Shown here piece after piece: positions 53,906 to 61,472 of a DNA stretch of 64,000 nucleotides. The notes beneath the pieces were generated by a model. It made no database searches. It saw nothing but the letters and a program-made list of their open reading frames with translations, and was not told the DNA's origin. Source of the DNA: Chitinophaga sp. YR573. Lineage in GTDB: Bacteria > Bacteroidota > Bacteroidia > Chitinophagales > Chitinophagaceae. Numbering within the stretch: position 1 is the stretch's first letter; each line of letters opens with the position of its first letter. Made by a program: the position numbers and the translations under genes. The stretch spans positions 4,748,803-4,812,802 of the forward strand of contig NZ_FOJF01000001.1 of assembly GCF_900110995.1 (NCBI RefSeq), written 5' to 3'.

Positions 53906-53980
53906 CTTAAAACACAAAACCCGCTCTTAGAGCGGGTTTTGTGTTTTAAGTGCCCGGTAACGGAGCGTTTTCGAACCAAA
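53906..53980 (+). repeat. Hairpin-tail element 3
   Basis: CTTAAAACACAAAACCCGCT and its exact inverse (53906-53925, 53931-53950) form a 20-bp perfect stem with loop CTTAG. Directly after it comes TGCCCGGTAACGGAGCG...TCGAACCAAA. It is the best-preserved copy and lies between convergent genes ending at 53758 and 53989. Confidence 0.75.
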
Positions 53981-53988
53981 TAGTTTTA

Positions 53989-55110
53989 TTAGTTCACTCC
54001 CTTCCACCAATCCTTAAATATCTGTTTATCATTGCGTAGGTCTACGAGTTGGCCTATCATAGGCGTAGCCAACGGAATATCTGCAATTGCCGTTAATCTC
54101 TGTAAAGGCTCATCCCAGGGGTGATTGCCCAGCGTGAATTTGGAGGAGTGCACCGGCAGCAATCTTTTTGCCGTCAGGTCTTTTGCAGCCTGCAGGACCT
54201 CTTCCGGCTGCATATGAATGTACTTCCATGCAAGGTCATATTGGCCATTTTCAAGAATGGCGAAATCTATCGGACCGAATTTTTTTCCTATTTCGGCAAA
54301 ATGAGTATCATAACCGCTGTCTCCTCCTATATAGATCTTCATGGCTGGTGTTTGCAATATATAAGATTGCCATAGTGTATTATTCCGGGAAAAACTCCTG
54401 CCTGAAAAGTGACGGGTAGGTGCTGTGTGTACAACAAATCCATCTCCCAGATCCACATCTTGCCACCAATCTGTCTCTATGATCTGATCAGGCTTATAGC
54501 CCCATCTTTCCAGGTGGGCTCCTACTCCCAGACCACAGATCACTTTACCCACCTTGCTCTTTAGTGCGAGCATGGTCTTATAATCCAAATGATCGTAATG
54601 GTCATGTGATATGAACAGGTAATCTATTAGAGGGAAATCATCAGCTGTGTAAATATCAGCACCTTTAAATGCCTTAGTACCTCCAGGCAGAGGTGAAGCG
54701 CTGCCAGAAAACACTGGATCTGCAAGGAAACGCTTTCCTCCTGACTGTATAAAATAAGATGAGTGACCAAACCAAACTAACACATCCTGATCGGATGCAA
54801 CCGCCAGCAGATCAGTTTTTACAGAGGGTAATGAATCTACGGGACGCAAACGCAAACGTTTTTTGAACATAAAGTCATATAAAACGCCTCCCATGTTATA
54901 CCCCTCTGAAAGTTGCGGCGTATTGTGAATGTTCTGGAACTGCCCGTCTTTATAATGCGGCGATTGTTTGATTAATTCTAATCTCTTTCCCGTAGGTTTC
55001 TCCCCGAATAGTGGATGTCTCATATATATTAAAACAGTGATTATCAATAATAATAGTAAAGCAAATGCTATCTTCAGGCATTTGATAGTTATCCTGATTA
55101 ATTTTTTCAT
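53989..55110 (-). CDS. Membrane-anchored metallo-beta-lactamase-fold hydrolase (UlaG/NAPE-PLD-like)
   Basis: 373 aa. Residues 8-28 form one hydrophobic anchor (CLKIAFALLLLLIITVLIYM). The metal motif SHDHYDHLD (His168, His170, Asp172, His173) is followed by THRHFSGRS-like APTRHFSGRS, GGDSGYDTHF and LLPVHSSKF, supplying the remaining ligands. The WFGHSSYFIQSGGKRFLADP start is typical of the UlaG/NAPE-PLD-like branch, which cleaves lactones or phosphodiesters of lipids. With its membrane anchor, a lipid substrate is plausible (inference). Confidence 0.86.
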   Translation of the reverse strand: MKKLIRITIKCLKIAFALLLLLIITVLIYMRHPLFGEKPTGKRLELIKQSPHYKDGQFQNIHNTPQLSEGYNMGGVLYDFMFKKRLRLRPVDSLPSVKTDLLAVASDQDVLVWFGHSSYFIQSGGKRFLADPVFSGSASPLPGGTKAFKGADIYTADDFPLIDYLFISHDHYDHLDYKTMLALKSKVGKVICGLGVGAHLERWGYKPDQIIETDWWQDVDLGDGFVVHTAPTRHFSGRSFSRNNTLWQSYILQTPAMKIYIGGDSGYDTHFAEIGKKFGPIDFAILENGQYDLAWKYIHMQPEEVLQAAKDLTAKRLLPVHSSKFTLGNHPWDEPLQRLTAIADIPLATPMIGQLVDLRNDKQIFKDWWKGVN

Positions 55111-55144
55111 GTCAGTTTATTGACGAATCAGATGTGTGGATATT

Positions 55145-55285
55145 TTAACAAGAGGTAAATATTTTTGACCAATTGTTGAGCTGGTAACCAGGCATAGCCC
55201 TGTCATAAGTCAGTATACCATTCACCTCATGTTCAATATCCGTCGTCTGGGTATACATCGCAATACTTAAACCCTGATATCTCGG
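55145..55285 (-). pseudogene. C-terminal remnant of a GH2-type glycoside hydrolase
   Basis: The minus strand reads YQGLSIAMYTQTTDIEHEVN and on to GILTYDR..., ending at a TAA at 55145, with a TGA just upstream. This is the well-known C-terminal pattern of family 2 glycosidases (beta-galactosidase/glucuronidase type; A-x-Y-T-Q-x-T-D-x-E-x-E-x-N-G). Only about 46 codons remain; the rest of the gene is gone. Confidence 0.68.
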
Positions 55286-55307
55286 TCATAACAAATTGTT
55301 CCCGAAA

Positions 55308-55343
55308 GAGAAAGCTCGAAGCAGGAGTGCTTCGAGCTTTCTC
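55308..55343. terminator. 16-bp perfect hairpin
   Basis: GAGAAAGCTCGAAGCA and TGCTTCGAGCTTTCTC pair without mismatch around a GGAG loop. It sits beside the GH2 remnant and has no gene of its own to serve now. Confidence 0.65.
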
Positions 55344-55517
55344 GGTATCTGTGAAGTCTGTCTTGCAGGCATTGTGTGGCTTCAAACCGTATAATACAGC
55401 AAATTCTATACGGTTCCGATACCCCCGAGAAAAGTATCCCCAAAGGATGATCATAAGCACTAAAGAAGTAAGGAAGATCGAAAGAGAAGTGTGTAGTAGT
55501 GTTTTTCTGAATGTTTA

Positions 55518-55551
55518 AAGAAGGTGTCTCAATTACTTTTGACACCTTCTT
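55518..55551. terminator. Terminator at the 3' end of the 386-aa gene
   Basis: AAGAAGGTGTC and GACACCTTCTT form 11 perfect pairs with a 12-nt loop, 5 nt after the end of the minus-strand gene ending at 55556. Confidence 0.75.
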
Positions 55552-55555
55552 ATTT

Positions 55556-56716
55556 TTATTTCCATTCTTTAACAATATTGTCTGGTAGGCCGCACTCGGC
55601 TAAAAGGTCAGAAAACTCTTCCGGGCCAATACTCCAGTCCACCGAATAAGCCATAAACTTAGGCCCTGTAGCGACTTCTTTATTCAGCTTATTCGCATTT
55701 AATAAAGCCGCTACTTTTTTGATCATATTCTCCGCCAGTGAGAAATCTTCCCGCTCTTCCACCTCCTGCATAAAAGCTACTAACAAGCGTTCATGTGTAT
55801 TTTCAGAAAGCTCAATAATGTTTTCACGTTCGTCATTTGCCAGTAACTCCTCTAATCTATCCGCAGATTTTTCTATTTTCCTTTGTTCCTTTTCTGAAAA
55901 AACAGATAACACAGGACTATAGTCTCCTATTTCCTGGTAACCGATTTCTAAAATGCCAACCGGCTCATCTAAATCTTCATCTACAAGTGTCTTGATAATA
56001 TCTTTGGAAATCAACAAAGACACTTCCTCTGAAAGTTGCTGCAATGTAAGATTTGACGGTATTTTCACATAATCATACGAAGTACGTTTGTCACTAAACA
56101 TATTGATGACCTCCTCCAGTTCTCCACCTGCGTTATAATTATACTTTTTACGCAGGTTATACTCCCCAACTTCCGGCATAATATGCAAACAATCAGCATT
56201 CACAATACGGTCATCTTTATAATCATATGCTTCAATGATGCAGATGACAGATTTAGCATCTTTCAGTAGTTTAGTGATGATCGGCTTGGCTGCCATTCCC
56301 TTAAACTGACGAAGATTCACATCATTCAGAATGATTGACTGAAAACCAACTTTTTTGCCACCTTCATATATCACACGCTGTAAACAGGCAGGAACAGGAG
56401 AATCCGGCTCATACTCCAGGTATTCTATCAGGGAATCTGAGTAAGTGTAAAAGCTTTTCTGCTCTTCAAACATGGAAAAAACGGGCTTGCCTGATTCATC
56501 CAGTCCATAAGCATAACTATGTTCAGGACGCTCTTCTGTAGAAAGAGGACCTTGTGCAGGGAATTTCTCCTTAGTATATTTATCTAACCTGAAGCGGATT
56601 GTTTCTGCATACATCATCTTCACAGATGTATCCTTCATCTCCTTTCTGGTTGCATATTCATCATAAGCCGTTATCCAGCTATCTATCAGATCTTGTTTCA
56701 GCGCAGGTAATGTCAT
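55556..56716 (-). CDS. Hypothetical cytosolic protein
   Basis: 386 aa without signal peptide or membrane segment. The N-terminal two thirds alternate strands and helices; about 270-350 is highly charged and helical (SEKEQRKIEKSADRLEELLA...). I do not recognise a family. Size, acidity and isolation resemble the immunity-like genes elsewhere in the window, but no shared upstream motif was found. Confidence 0.65.
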   Translation of the reverse strand: MTLPALKQDLIDSWITAYDEYATRKEMKDTSVKMMYAETIRFRLDKYTKEKFPAQGPLSTEERPEHSYAYGLDESGKPVFSMFEEQKSFYTYSDSLIEYLEYEPDSPVPACLQRVIYEGGKKVGFQSIILNDVNLRQFKGMAAKPIITKLLKDAKSVICIIEAYDYKDDRIVNADCLHIMPEVGEYNLRKKYNYNAGGELEEVINMFSDKRTSYDYVKIPSNLTLQQLSEEVSLLISKDIIKTLVDEDLDEPVGILEIGYQEIGDYSPVLSVFSEKEQRKIEKSADRLEELLANDERENIIELSENTHERLLVAFMQEVEEREDFSLAENMIKKVAALLNANKLNKEVATGPKFMAYSVDWSIGPEEFSDLLAECGLPDNIVKEWK

Positions 56717-56828
56717 TCTTATATTTGAATCGCAAAGGTAGGCTATCCCTCATTAAGTATTATTACATTGCAATATATTTAAATATCTCCCAGTCTATAC
56801 GAAGCGAATTATTACATTTATCTTCTTA

Positions 56829-56903
56829 GCCGTCTGAAGACGGCACTCAACAATGCATTTTTAAAGAAAGAAGGGCTACTAAGTCTAAAAGAAATAGTAG
56901 CCC
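56829..56903. terminator. Two small hairpins in the 56717-57054 spacer
   Basis: GCCGTC-TGAA-GACGGC (56829-56844) and GGGCTACTA/TAGTAGCCC (56873-56881, 56895-56903). They lie just before the group II intron remnant and could be intron remains or terminators. No gene was seen in this 338-nt spacer. Confidence 0.45.
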
Positions 56904-56924
56904 CTAAAGCTGTTTACGTTTAAT

Positions 56925-57002
56925 GAACCGCCGTATGCCGAACGGCACATACGGTGGTGTGAGAGGACAGTAAGGGAAATAATCCCTTACTTCCTACTCG
57001 AT
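56925..57002 (+). mobile_element. 3' end (domains V-VI) of a degraded group II intron
   Basis: ACCGCCGTAT and ATACGGTGGT form the lower helix, GCC-GAAC-GGC the capped upper helix, and AC the two-base bulge on the 3' side: the form of domain V, with a CGC triad. GTAAGGGA/TCCCTTAC and the flanking GAG..CTC strands then form domain VI with an unpaired A at 56996, and CGAT would be the intron end at 57002. No reverse-transcriptase frame or 5' domains remain upstream. The structure was recognised by eye. Confidence 0.62.
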
Positions 57003-57054
57003 TTTCTACAAACATATCGAGGATGGATTAGTTACTTTACAACCTGATGAGGGG

Positions 57055-58875
57055 TTACTGATAATTTAACACATCATATCTGAAGATCGCTGTACTGGAC
57101 CCATTTTTCCATATCTGCGCAATTCCATCCTTCATGCCAGCCCGTTTTACCGGTAGCATTCCATAATTTGTGGGGCCTTCCATAGTGGCATAATTACCGA
57201 TATATTCAAATGAAGAACCGGTAGACCTGTAAAGGATTAAGTTCAGTATACCGTTCTTATTCCAGCATTGTACGAAGTCTGTTTTACCATCTCCATCGTA
57301 GTCCAGCGGTACAAGTCCTACATTACCATAGCCCTGAGGTGCAGTGCCACTGTGAACGACGGTATAACCACTTCCGTTGGAGCCATAGACGATAATACCG
57401 AGTGCACCACCATTATTCCAGCATTGGATGATATCTGTTTTACCATCACCATTCCAGTCGGCCGGGAAGAAGCCAACATTGTTGGTGCCGTTGTCCGTAG
57501 GGAGGTAGGCTGCCTGGTAATAGGAGGTGCCGGTAGAGCGATAAATGAAGATACCCAGTTTACCATTGTTGTTCCAGAGCTGGGCGATGTCTGTTTTGCC
57601 GTCGCCATCCATGTCCACAGGCAGGAGGCGGATATTACCGTAGCCTTGTCCCATATTGGAATTCCAGGCAACGTTGAACGAGGAGCCATTGGAGGCGAAT
57701 ACAGTGAGTGCCAGTTGGCCACCGTTATTCCAGCCCTGGATCAGGTCACATTTACCATCCCCGTTAAAGTCTCCGGCTACCATCCCAACGTTTCCTGAGC
57801 CGGCGCCTGTGCTGGTTTGGTTACAGATGATGTTTGTGCCGGAGCCGCCGGAGATATTGTGTACCAGGATAGCAAGGTTGCCGTTGTAATCCCAGGGGTG
57901 GATAATGTCCGTATTACCGTCTCCGTTGAAGTCACCGCTGACATAACCGATCGTACTCATTCCGGCGGCAGTGGTAGCATTGTAAGTTTCACCGAGCAGC
58001 GGGTTCGGACTGTCGTACATCACATAAGCTTCCCAGTCGTTGTTGGCGATGAGGTTATAGCTGATCCAGCCATAGCCATCTAAGCCCCACCATTGTGTCC
58101 ATTGATTGAGGATCTTGAATGCCTGGCGGGCATCGTCATACCCAACGATTACCACGCCATGGCCACCACGAGAAGTGCCGGAAAGGTCGTCGTATACTTC
58201 ATTACCGGGACCAAGGTTGTCAAAATCCGGATATACAGGAAAGCCTAATATTACCGGCTCGCGGTTACATAAGTGCACGCGGATTTCTTCTACATTGCGG
58301 GTAGGAAGTGCTGACCATGTGGTGTTCCTGAAGTAGAATGCCTGGCGACGCTGATCAAGATTTGGAGTGGACTGGTACCCATAGGCATCCCATGGATCAT
58401 AAGGAGTGACGTCCAGGGTAGACACACCCTGGTTTACCACAAGGTTCAATGCATCACTGAAAAAGGAACCGCCACCTCCTTCTGAATTATCGTAGTGCGT
58501 CTGGCTGTACACATACTGCGGACTGAAAACATGATTGTTTGAGGTTAGTGGCCAGCCGATCTCACCTCTTTCATAATAACTTTTAGCGCCATATGCTACT
58601 GCCCAACTCACACAGCTTCCCTGTAAGCCCTGGTCTCCGGGGGCAGGGAATAAGTAGGCGATGTCTACTGCGCTGCAAAGGGCCGCAGTTTTTGCACCTT
58701 TTAAGCGGTCTTCACGAATTAATTTCCGGTATGCACCCTGATCCTGGAGGCGTGCACCGAGTGTACGGGCATTTGTTGCGGCGCGGGCCTTGTGGGTTTC
58801 TTTTGCTGCTTCTTTTTTACAGCCAAACATGATTGCTGACATACAGAGCAGCAACGTACAGATTTTTGTTTTCAT
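57055..58875 (-). CDS. Papain-like (C1) protease lipoprotein with FG-GAP repeats
   Basis: 606 aa. The signal with lipobox MSAIMFGC gives Cys19 as anchor. Residues 65-290 are a C1 peptidase: Cys88 in DQGLQGSCVSWAVAYG, His239 in GGHGVVIVGYDD and Asn257 in ILNQWTQWWGLDGYGW. The usual pro-domain seems reduced to about 45 residues (20-64). From about 310, five or six FG-GAP/VCBS-like repeats follow (DFNGDGNTDII..W, DWNGDGKTDIIQCWNNGG, DYDGDGKTDFVQCWN), each with a calcium-binding D-x-D/N-x-D-G-x-x-D loop and a Trp. It probably acts at the cell surface on proteins or peptides, with the repeats forming a propeller. Confidence 0.88.
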   Translation of the reverse strand: MKTKICTLLLCMSAIMFGCKKEAAKETHKARAATNARTLGARLQDQGAYRKLIREDRLKGAKTAALCSAVDIAYLFPAPGDQGLQGSCVSWAVAYGAKSYYERGEIGWPLTSNNHVFSPQYVYSQTHYDNSEGGGGSFFSDALNLVVNQGVSTLDVTPYDPWDAYGYQSTPNLDQRRQAFYFRNTTWSALPTRNVEEIRVHLCNREPVILGFPVYPDFDNLGPGNEVYDDLSGTSRGGHGVVIVGYDDARQAFKILNQWTQWWGLDGYGWISYNLIANNDWEAYVMYDSPNPLLGETYNATTAAGMSTIGYVSGDFNGDGNTDIIHPWDYNGNLAILVHNISGGSGTNIICNQTSTGAGSGNVGMVAGDFNGDGKCDLIQGWNNGGQLALTVFASNGSSFNVAWNSNMGQGYGNIRLLPVDMDGDGKTDIAQLWNNNGKLGIFIYRSTGTSYYQAAYLPTDNGTNNVGFFPADWNGDGKTDIIQCWNNGGALGIIVYGSNGSGYTVVHSGTAPQGYGNVGLVPLDYDGDGKTDFVQCWNKNGILNLILYRSTGSSFEYIGNYATMEGPTNYGMLPVKRAGMKDGIAQIWKNGSSTAIFRYDVLNYQ

Positions 58876-59223
58876 CTGATTTTTGGGTTTGTGATTATGG
58901 GTAATGGAAAATGGAAAATGATATAGGGTTATTTAAGTTCGTGGCTATAGGTGTTTAACAACGGCAATTTAGGGAGATTTCATTAAAAAGAACAAATACT
59001 TTTTAATGATTGATATTGGTGTTAACTGAATTTTAATGCAGTCAGTAGCGATAGATTATCGAACCAAATGCTTCTGACAATTAATAATTTGTATAGACTA
59101 AATCAATAATAATCAGGGAAAACTAAAGGGAAAATTATTTTCAAAGGAATGGTGGTGGGATTTTTAATGGTTATGATTTAACTTTAATTGAAATTTGATT
59201 TTTACAAATAAAAGTTATGAACA
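58876..59223. other. 348-nt spacer between protease and AraC genes
   Basis: No gene is seen. A sequence at 59040-59071 (CAGTAGCG...TATCGAACCAAA) resembles the tail of the hairpin-tail family but lacks a hairpin. The remainder is AT-rich and holds the divergent promoters. Confidence 0.5.
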
Positions 59224-60168
59224 GTGTTATCATTTAATGAATTTGATAAACGCTTGGCTACCGGCTCATCTCTCGAGCTGAACGCTCTGTTGCCTGTAGG
59301 TATTCAGGATGAGATCGGCCATTTCAATGTATTTAATATATCGAAAATCCGGCAAACTGTTTCGAACACACCCAGTGAACCTTATCAATGCCGCACTTTT
59401 TACAAAGTCAGTCTTTTAATGGGGCATTCAAAAATCGGATATCCTGATAGCATTATAGATCTTTCGCAGCCTACACTTGTTTTTACCACACCCAAAAGTC
59501 CTGTAACGTGGCTGCCGCTGGAACGTCAGTCAGGGGGGTGCTGTGTATTTACATCGGAGTTTCTTCATCCAACCCGGAGTGGTGTAGTACTGGATGAACT
59601 GCCTATTTATAAATCACCGGAACATCCTGTATTCCCGCTGCAGAAAAATGATGTAAAGAATGTAAAAGACATCTTTGAGAAGATGCAGACCGCCATCGCT
59701 TCTACTTATGCTTACAAATATGATCTGTTGCGTGCATATACCCTCGAGCTCATTCATCTGGGGCAACAGTTACAGTCAACAACAATGCTTCATCCTAATC
59801 ACAGCAATTTTGCACGAACAACATCCCTGTTCATTGAGTTACTGGAAAGGCAATTTCCAGTGGAAAACCCCCGGCAAAGAATTAATCTGCGGGCTCCAAA
59901 AGACTATGCTGAAAAACTATCCATACATGTCAATCATCTAAACAAAATATTGAAAGAAACCACAAGCCTGACAACATCTGCATTAATAGCCGGAAGAATT
60001 CTCCAGGAAGCGCAGATTCTATTGCGTCAGACAAACTGGACTATCGCTGAGATTGCAGATAGTCTGGGGTTTTCAGACTTTGCACATTTTGCGAAGTTCT
60101 TTAAGAATGAAACTTCTATTTCTCCCGGGGTTTATCGTTCACAACCCAAAAGTTTGAATTATACATAA
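59224..60168 (+). CDS. AraC-family transcription regulator
   Basis: 314 aa from GTG 59224 (MLSFNEFDKRL); a nearby ATG at 59217 is out of frame. The sensor part is of the AraC_binding type used in Bacteroidota. The C-terminus has YAEKLSIHVNHLNKILKETT and IAEIADSLGFSDFAHFAKFF, both helix-turn-helix units. It lies 79 nt upstream of an SDR gene on the same strand, its likely target, with a palindrome between. Confidence 0.88.
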   Translation: MLSFNEFDKRLATGSSLELNALLPVGIQDEIGHFNVFNISKIRQTVSNTPSEPYQCRTFYKVSLLMGHSKIGYPDSIIDLSQPTLVFTTPKSPVTWLPLERQSGGCCVFTSEFLHPTRSGVVLDELPIYKSPEHPVFPLQKNDVKNVKDIFEKMQTAIASTYAYKYDLLRAYTLELIHLGQQLQSTTMLHPNHSNFARTTSLFIELLERQFPVENPRQRINLRAPKDYAEKLSIHVNHLNKILKETTSLTTSALIAGRILQEAQILLRQTNWTIAEIADSLGFSDFAHFAKFFKNETSISPGVYRSQPKSLNYT

Positions 60169-60217
60169 AATGGATTGATCCTGCTATTGTGCGCATTACC
60201 CATTTGGCGGAATTTTG

Positions 60218-60241
60218 TACTGTTCTTAAATCAAAACAGTA
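60218..60241. promoter_or_regulatory. Palindrome before the SDR gene
   Basis: TACTGTT and AACAGTA are exact inverse copies 10 nt apart, ending 6 nt before the SDR start codon. The dyad form suits a TetR- or SDR-linked repressor more than a tandem AraC site. Role inferred. Confidence 0.4.
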
Positions 60242-60247
60242 TAACAA

Positions 60248-61000
60248 ATGAGTTCTTCAAAAATTGCGTTAGTAACGGGTGGCAGCCGGGGTATTGGTCA
60301 AAATATTGCATTAAGCCTGGCACACAAAGGCAACGATATCATTATTACTTATCTCAGCAATAAGGTGAGTGCGGAGAAAACCGTGGCCTCTATTCTGGCA
60401 CTTGGGCGTAAGGCTGTAGCCCTGCCGCTCAATACATCGGATATTAAAGGTTTCGATGCTTTTGTGGAGCAGGTAAGCGATACATTGAGTACCACATTCG
60501 GAACGACCCACTTCGACTTTCTGATCAACAATGCCGGTACCAGTATTCAAGCGCCGATTAATGCTACTACTGAAAGCCAGTTTGATGAGATGATGAATAT
60601 TCATCTGAAAGGGGTTTATTTCCTCACTCAAAAGATGTTACCGTTGTTACAGGATGGCGGAAGGATTGTAAATATTTCTTCTGCGGTATCGCGGGTCTCT
60701 TTCCCAGGGGCATCAGCTTACGCGATGATGAAGGGCGGAATAGATGTGTATACCAGATATCTGGCTGCAGAACTGGGCACAAGGGGGATATCTGCAAATG
60801 TAGTAGCACCTGGGGCTATCTTTGGCGGAGGGGCAATGGAGGATAATCCTGGTATACGGAAATTTGTGGAAGGAATAACGGCGCTGGGACGTGTAGGGTT
60901 GCCTGATGATGTGGGTGGCGTGGTGGCTTTCCTTTGTAGTAATGATGCTAAATGGGTGAATGGTCAGCGTATTGAGGTAACTGGTGGTATGTCGCTGTAG
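60248..61000 (+). CDS. Short-chain dehydrogenase/reductase (SDR)
   Basis: 250 aa, classical SDR length. The cofactor motif TGGSRGIGQ is near residue 10, NNAG in the middle, the catalytic Ser in ISSAVS and the Y-x3-K in SAYAMMKGG, followed by N-V-V-A-P-G and the end EVTGGMSL. ITYLSNKVSAE after the second strand suggests preference for NADPH less clearly than for NADH. Substrate unknown; probably controlled by the AraC gene directly upstream. Confidence 0.92.
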   Translation: MSSSKIALVTGGSRGIGQNIALSLAHKGNDIIITYLSNKVSAEKTVASILALGRKAVALPLNTSDIKGFDAFVEQVSDTLSTTFGTTHFDFLINNAGTSIQAPINATTESQFDEMMNIHLKGVYFLTQKMLPLLQDGGRIVNISSAVSRVSFPGASAYAMMKGGIDVYTRYLAAELGTRGISANVVAPGAIFGGGAMEDNPGIRKFVEGITALGRVGLPDDVGGVVAFLCSNDAKWVNGQRIEVTGGMSL

Positions 61001-61114
61001 TTATTATGTTTACTTGTAAAAAAGCCTCTTCTAAATGGATCTCATATCTACAGGTATCAAACCTGTTTTAATCTGAATATGATAGAATTGTTAAAAATAA
61101 GAAGATGTTTAAAA

Positions 61115-61180
61115 AGCAAAACCCGTTACTTGAGCGGGTTTGCTGTTATGTGCCCGGTAACGGTAGATTTTCAAACCAGT
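61115..61180 (+). repeat. Hairpin-tail element 4
   Basis: AGCAAAACCCGTTACTTGAGCGGGTTTGCT forms an imperfect stem sharing the AACCCG/CGGGTT core with 46108 and 53906. The tail TGTGCCCGGTAACGGTAG...TCAAACCAG follows at 61149-61180. It lies 115 nt after the SDR stop and probably ends its transcript. Confidence 0.68.
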
Positions 61181-61232
61181 TAGTGCTGATTTTTGCTAGG
61201 CTAAATAAATGCGGAAAGAGAAATTATAGGTA

Positions 61233-61252
61233 ATGTAGATCATTTGTAGTAG
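61233..61252 (+). promoter_or_regulatory. TGTAG-N6-TGTAG motif upstream of the 470-aa gene
   Basis: ATGTAGATCATTTGTAGTAG matches 338-358 at 18 of 20 bases and the minus-strand copy at 42861-42877 over 17 bases exactly. It lies 220 nt before the start codon, farther than in the other two genes, so the transcript would have a long leader. Confidence 0.5.
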
Positions 61253-61472
61253 TAAGAATGGGGTGAAATCCGCTTAAATGATCCAAATTTGACAAGGCAA
61301 TCAATATTTGGCATACTTTCCTCACCGATGCGGAGTATGCCTTGAAAAACAAAAGGGAGTAAATGCTATCCTTGATTTGTTAAGTGAGCATAACCACCCG
61401 GTTGCACTTGACCACACACGCAAAAGCTATGTTTAATACACATGACCTTATTTCTTAATTATACCCAACAAT

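Larger units (their letters stand above)
55111..55555. other. 445-nt stretch with gene debris and two hairpins
   Basis: It contains the GH2-like tail remnant, the hairpin at 55308 and the terminator at 55518. The frames of 60-100 codons in between lie across these hairpins and show no protein-like pattern. Confidence 0.6.
61001..61472. other. 472-nt spacer with hairpin-tail element and shared motif
   Basis: No gene was accepted here. The spacer holds hairpin-tail element 4 (61115-61180) and the TGTAG motif (61233-61252). A 40-codon coding-like frame at about 61295-61436 was judged too weak to call. Confidence 0.5.

Noticed and set aside
53951..53980. Tail GTGCCC...TTCGAACCA as a tRNA 3' end in reverse
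   Set aside because: The TTCGAA and GGGCAC pieces recall a T-arm and acceptor end, but no D-arm, anticodon arm or matching acceptor strand is present in any copy.
55233..55575. Overlapping frames of 63-102 codons around the hairpin at 55308
   Set aside because: They read through a perfect hairpin and the GH2 remnant in the wrong frame; translation is not protein-like.
61295..61436. Plus-strand stretch ending KGVNAILDLLSEHNHPVALD...
   Set aside because: About 43 codons with a stop just upstream and no recognised family; could be debris but support is too thin.
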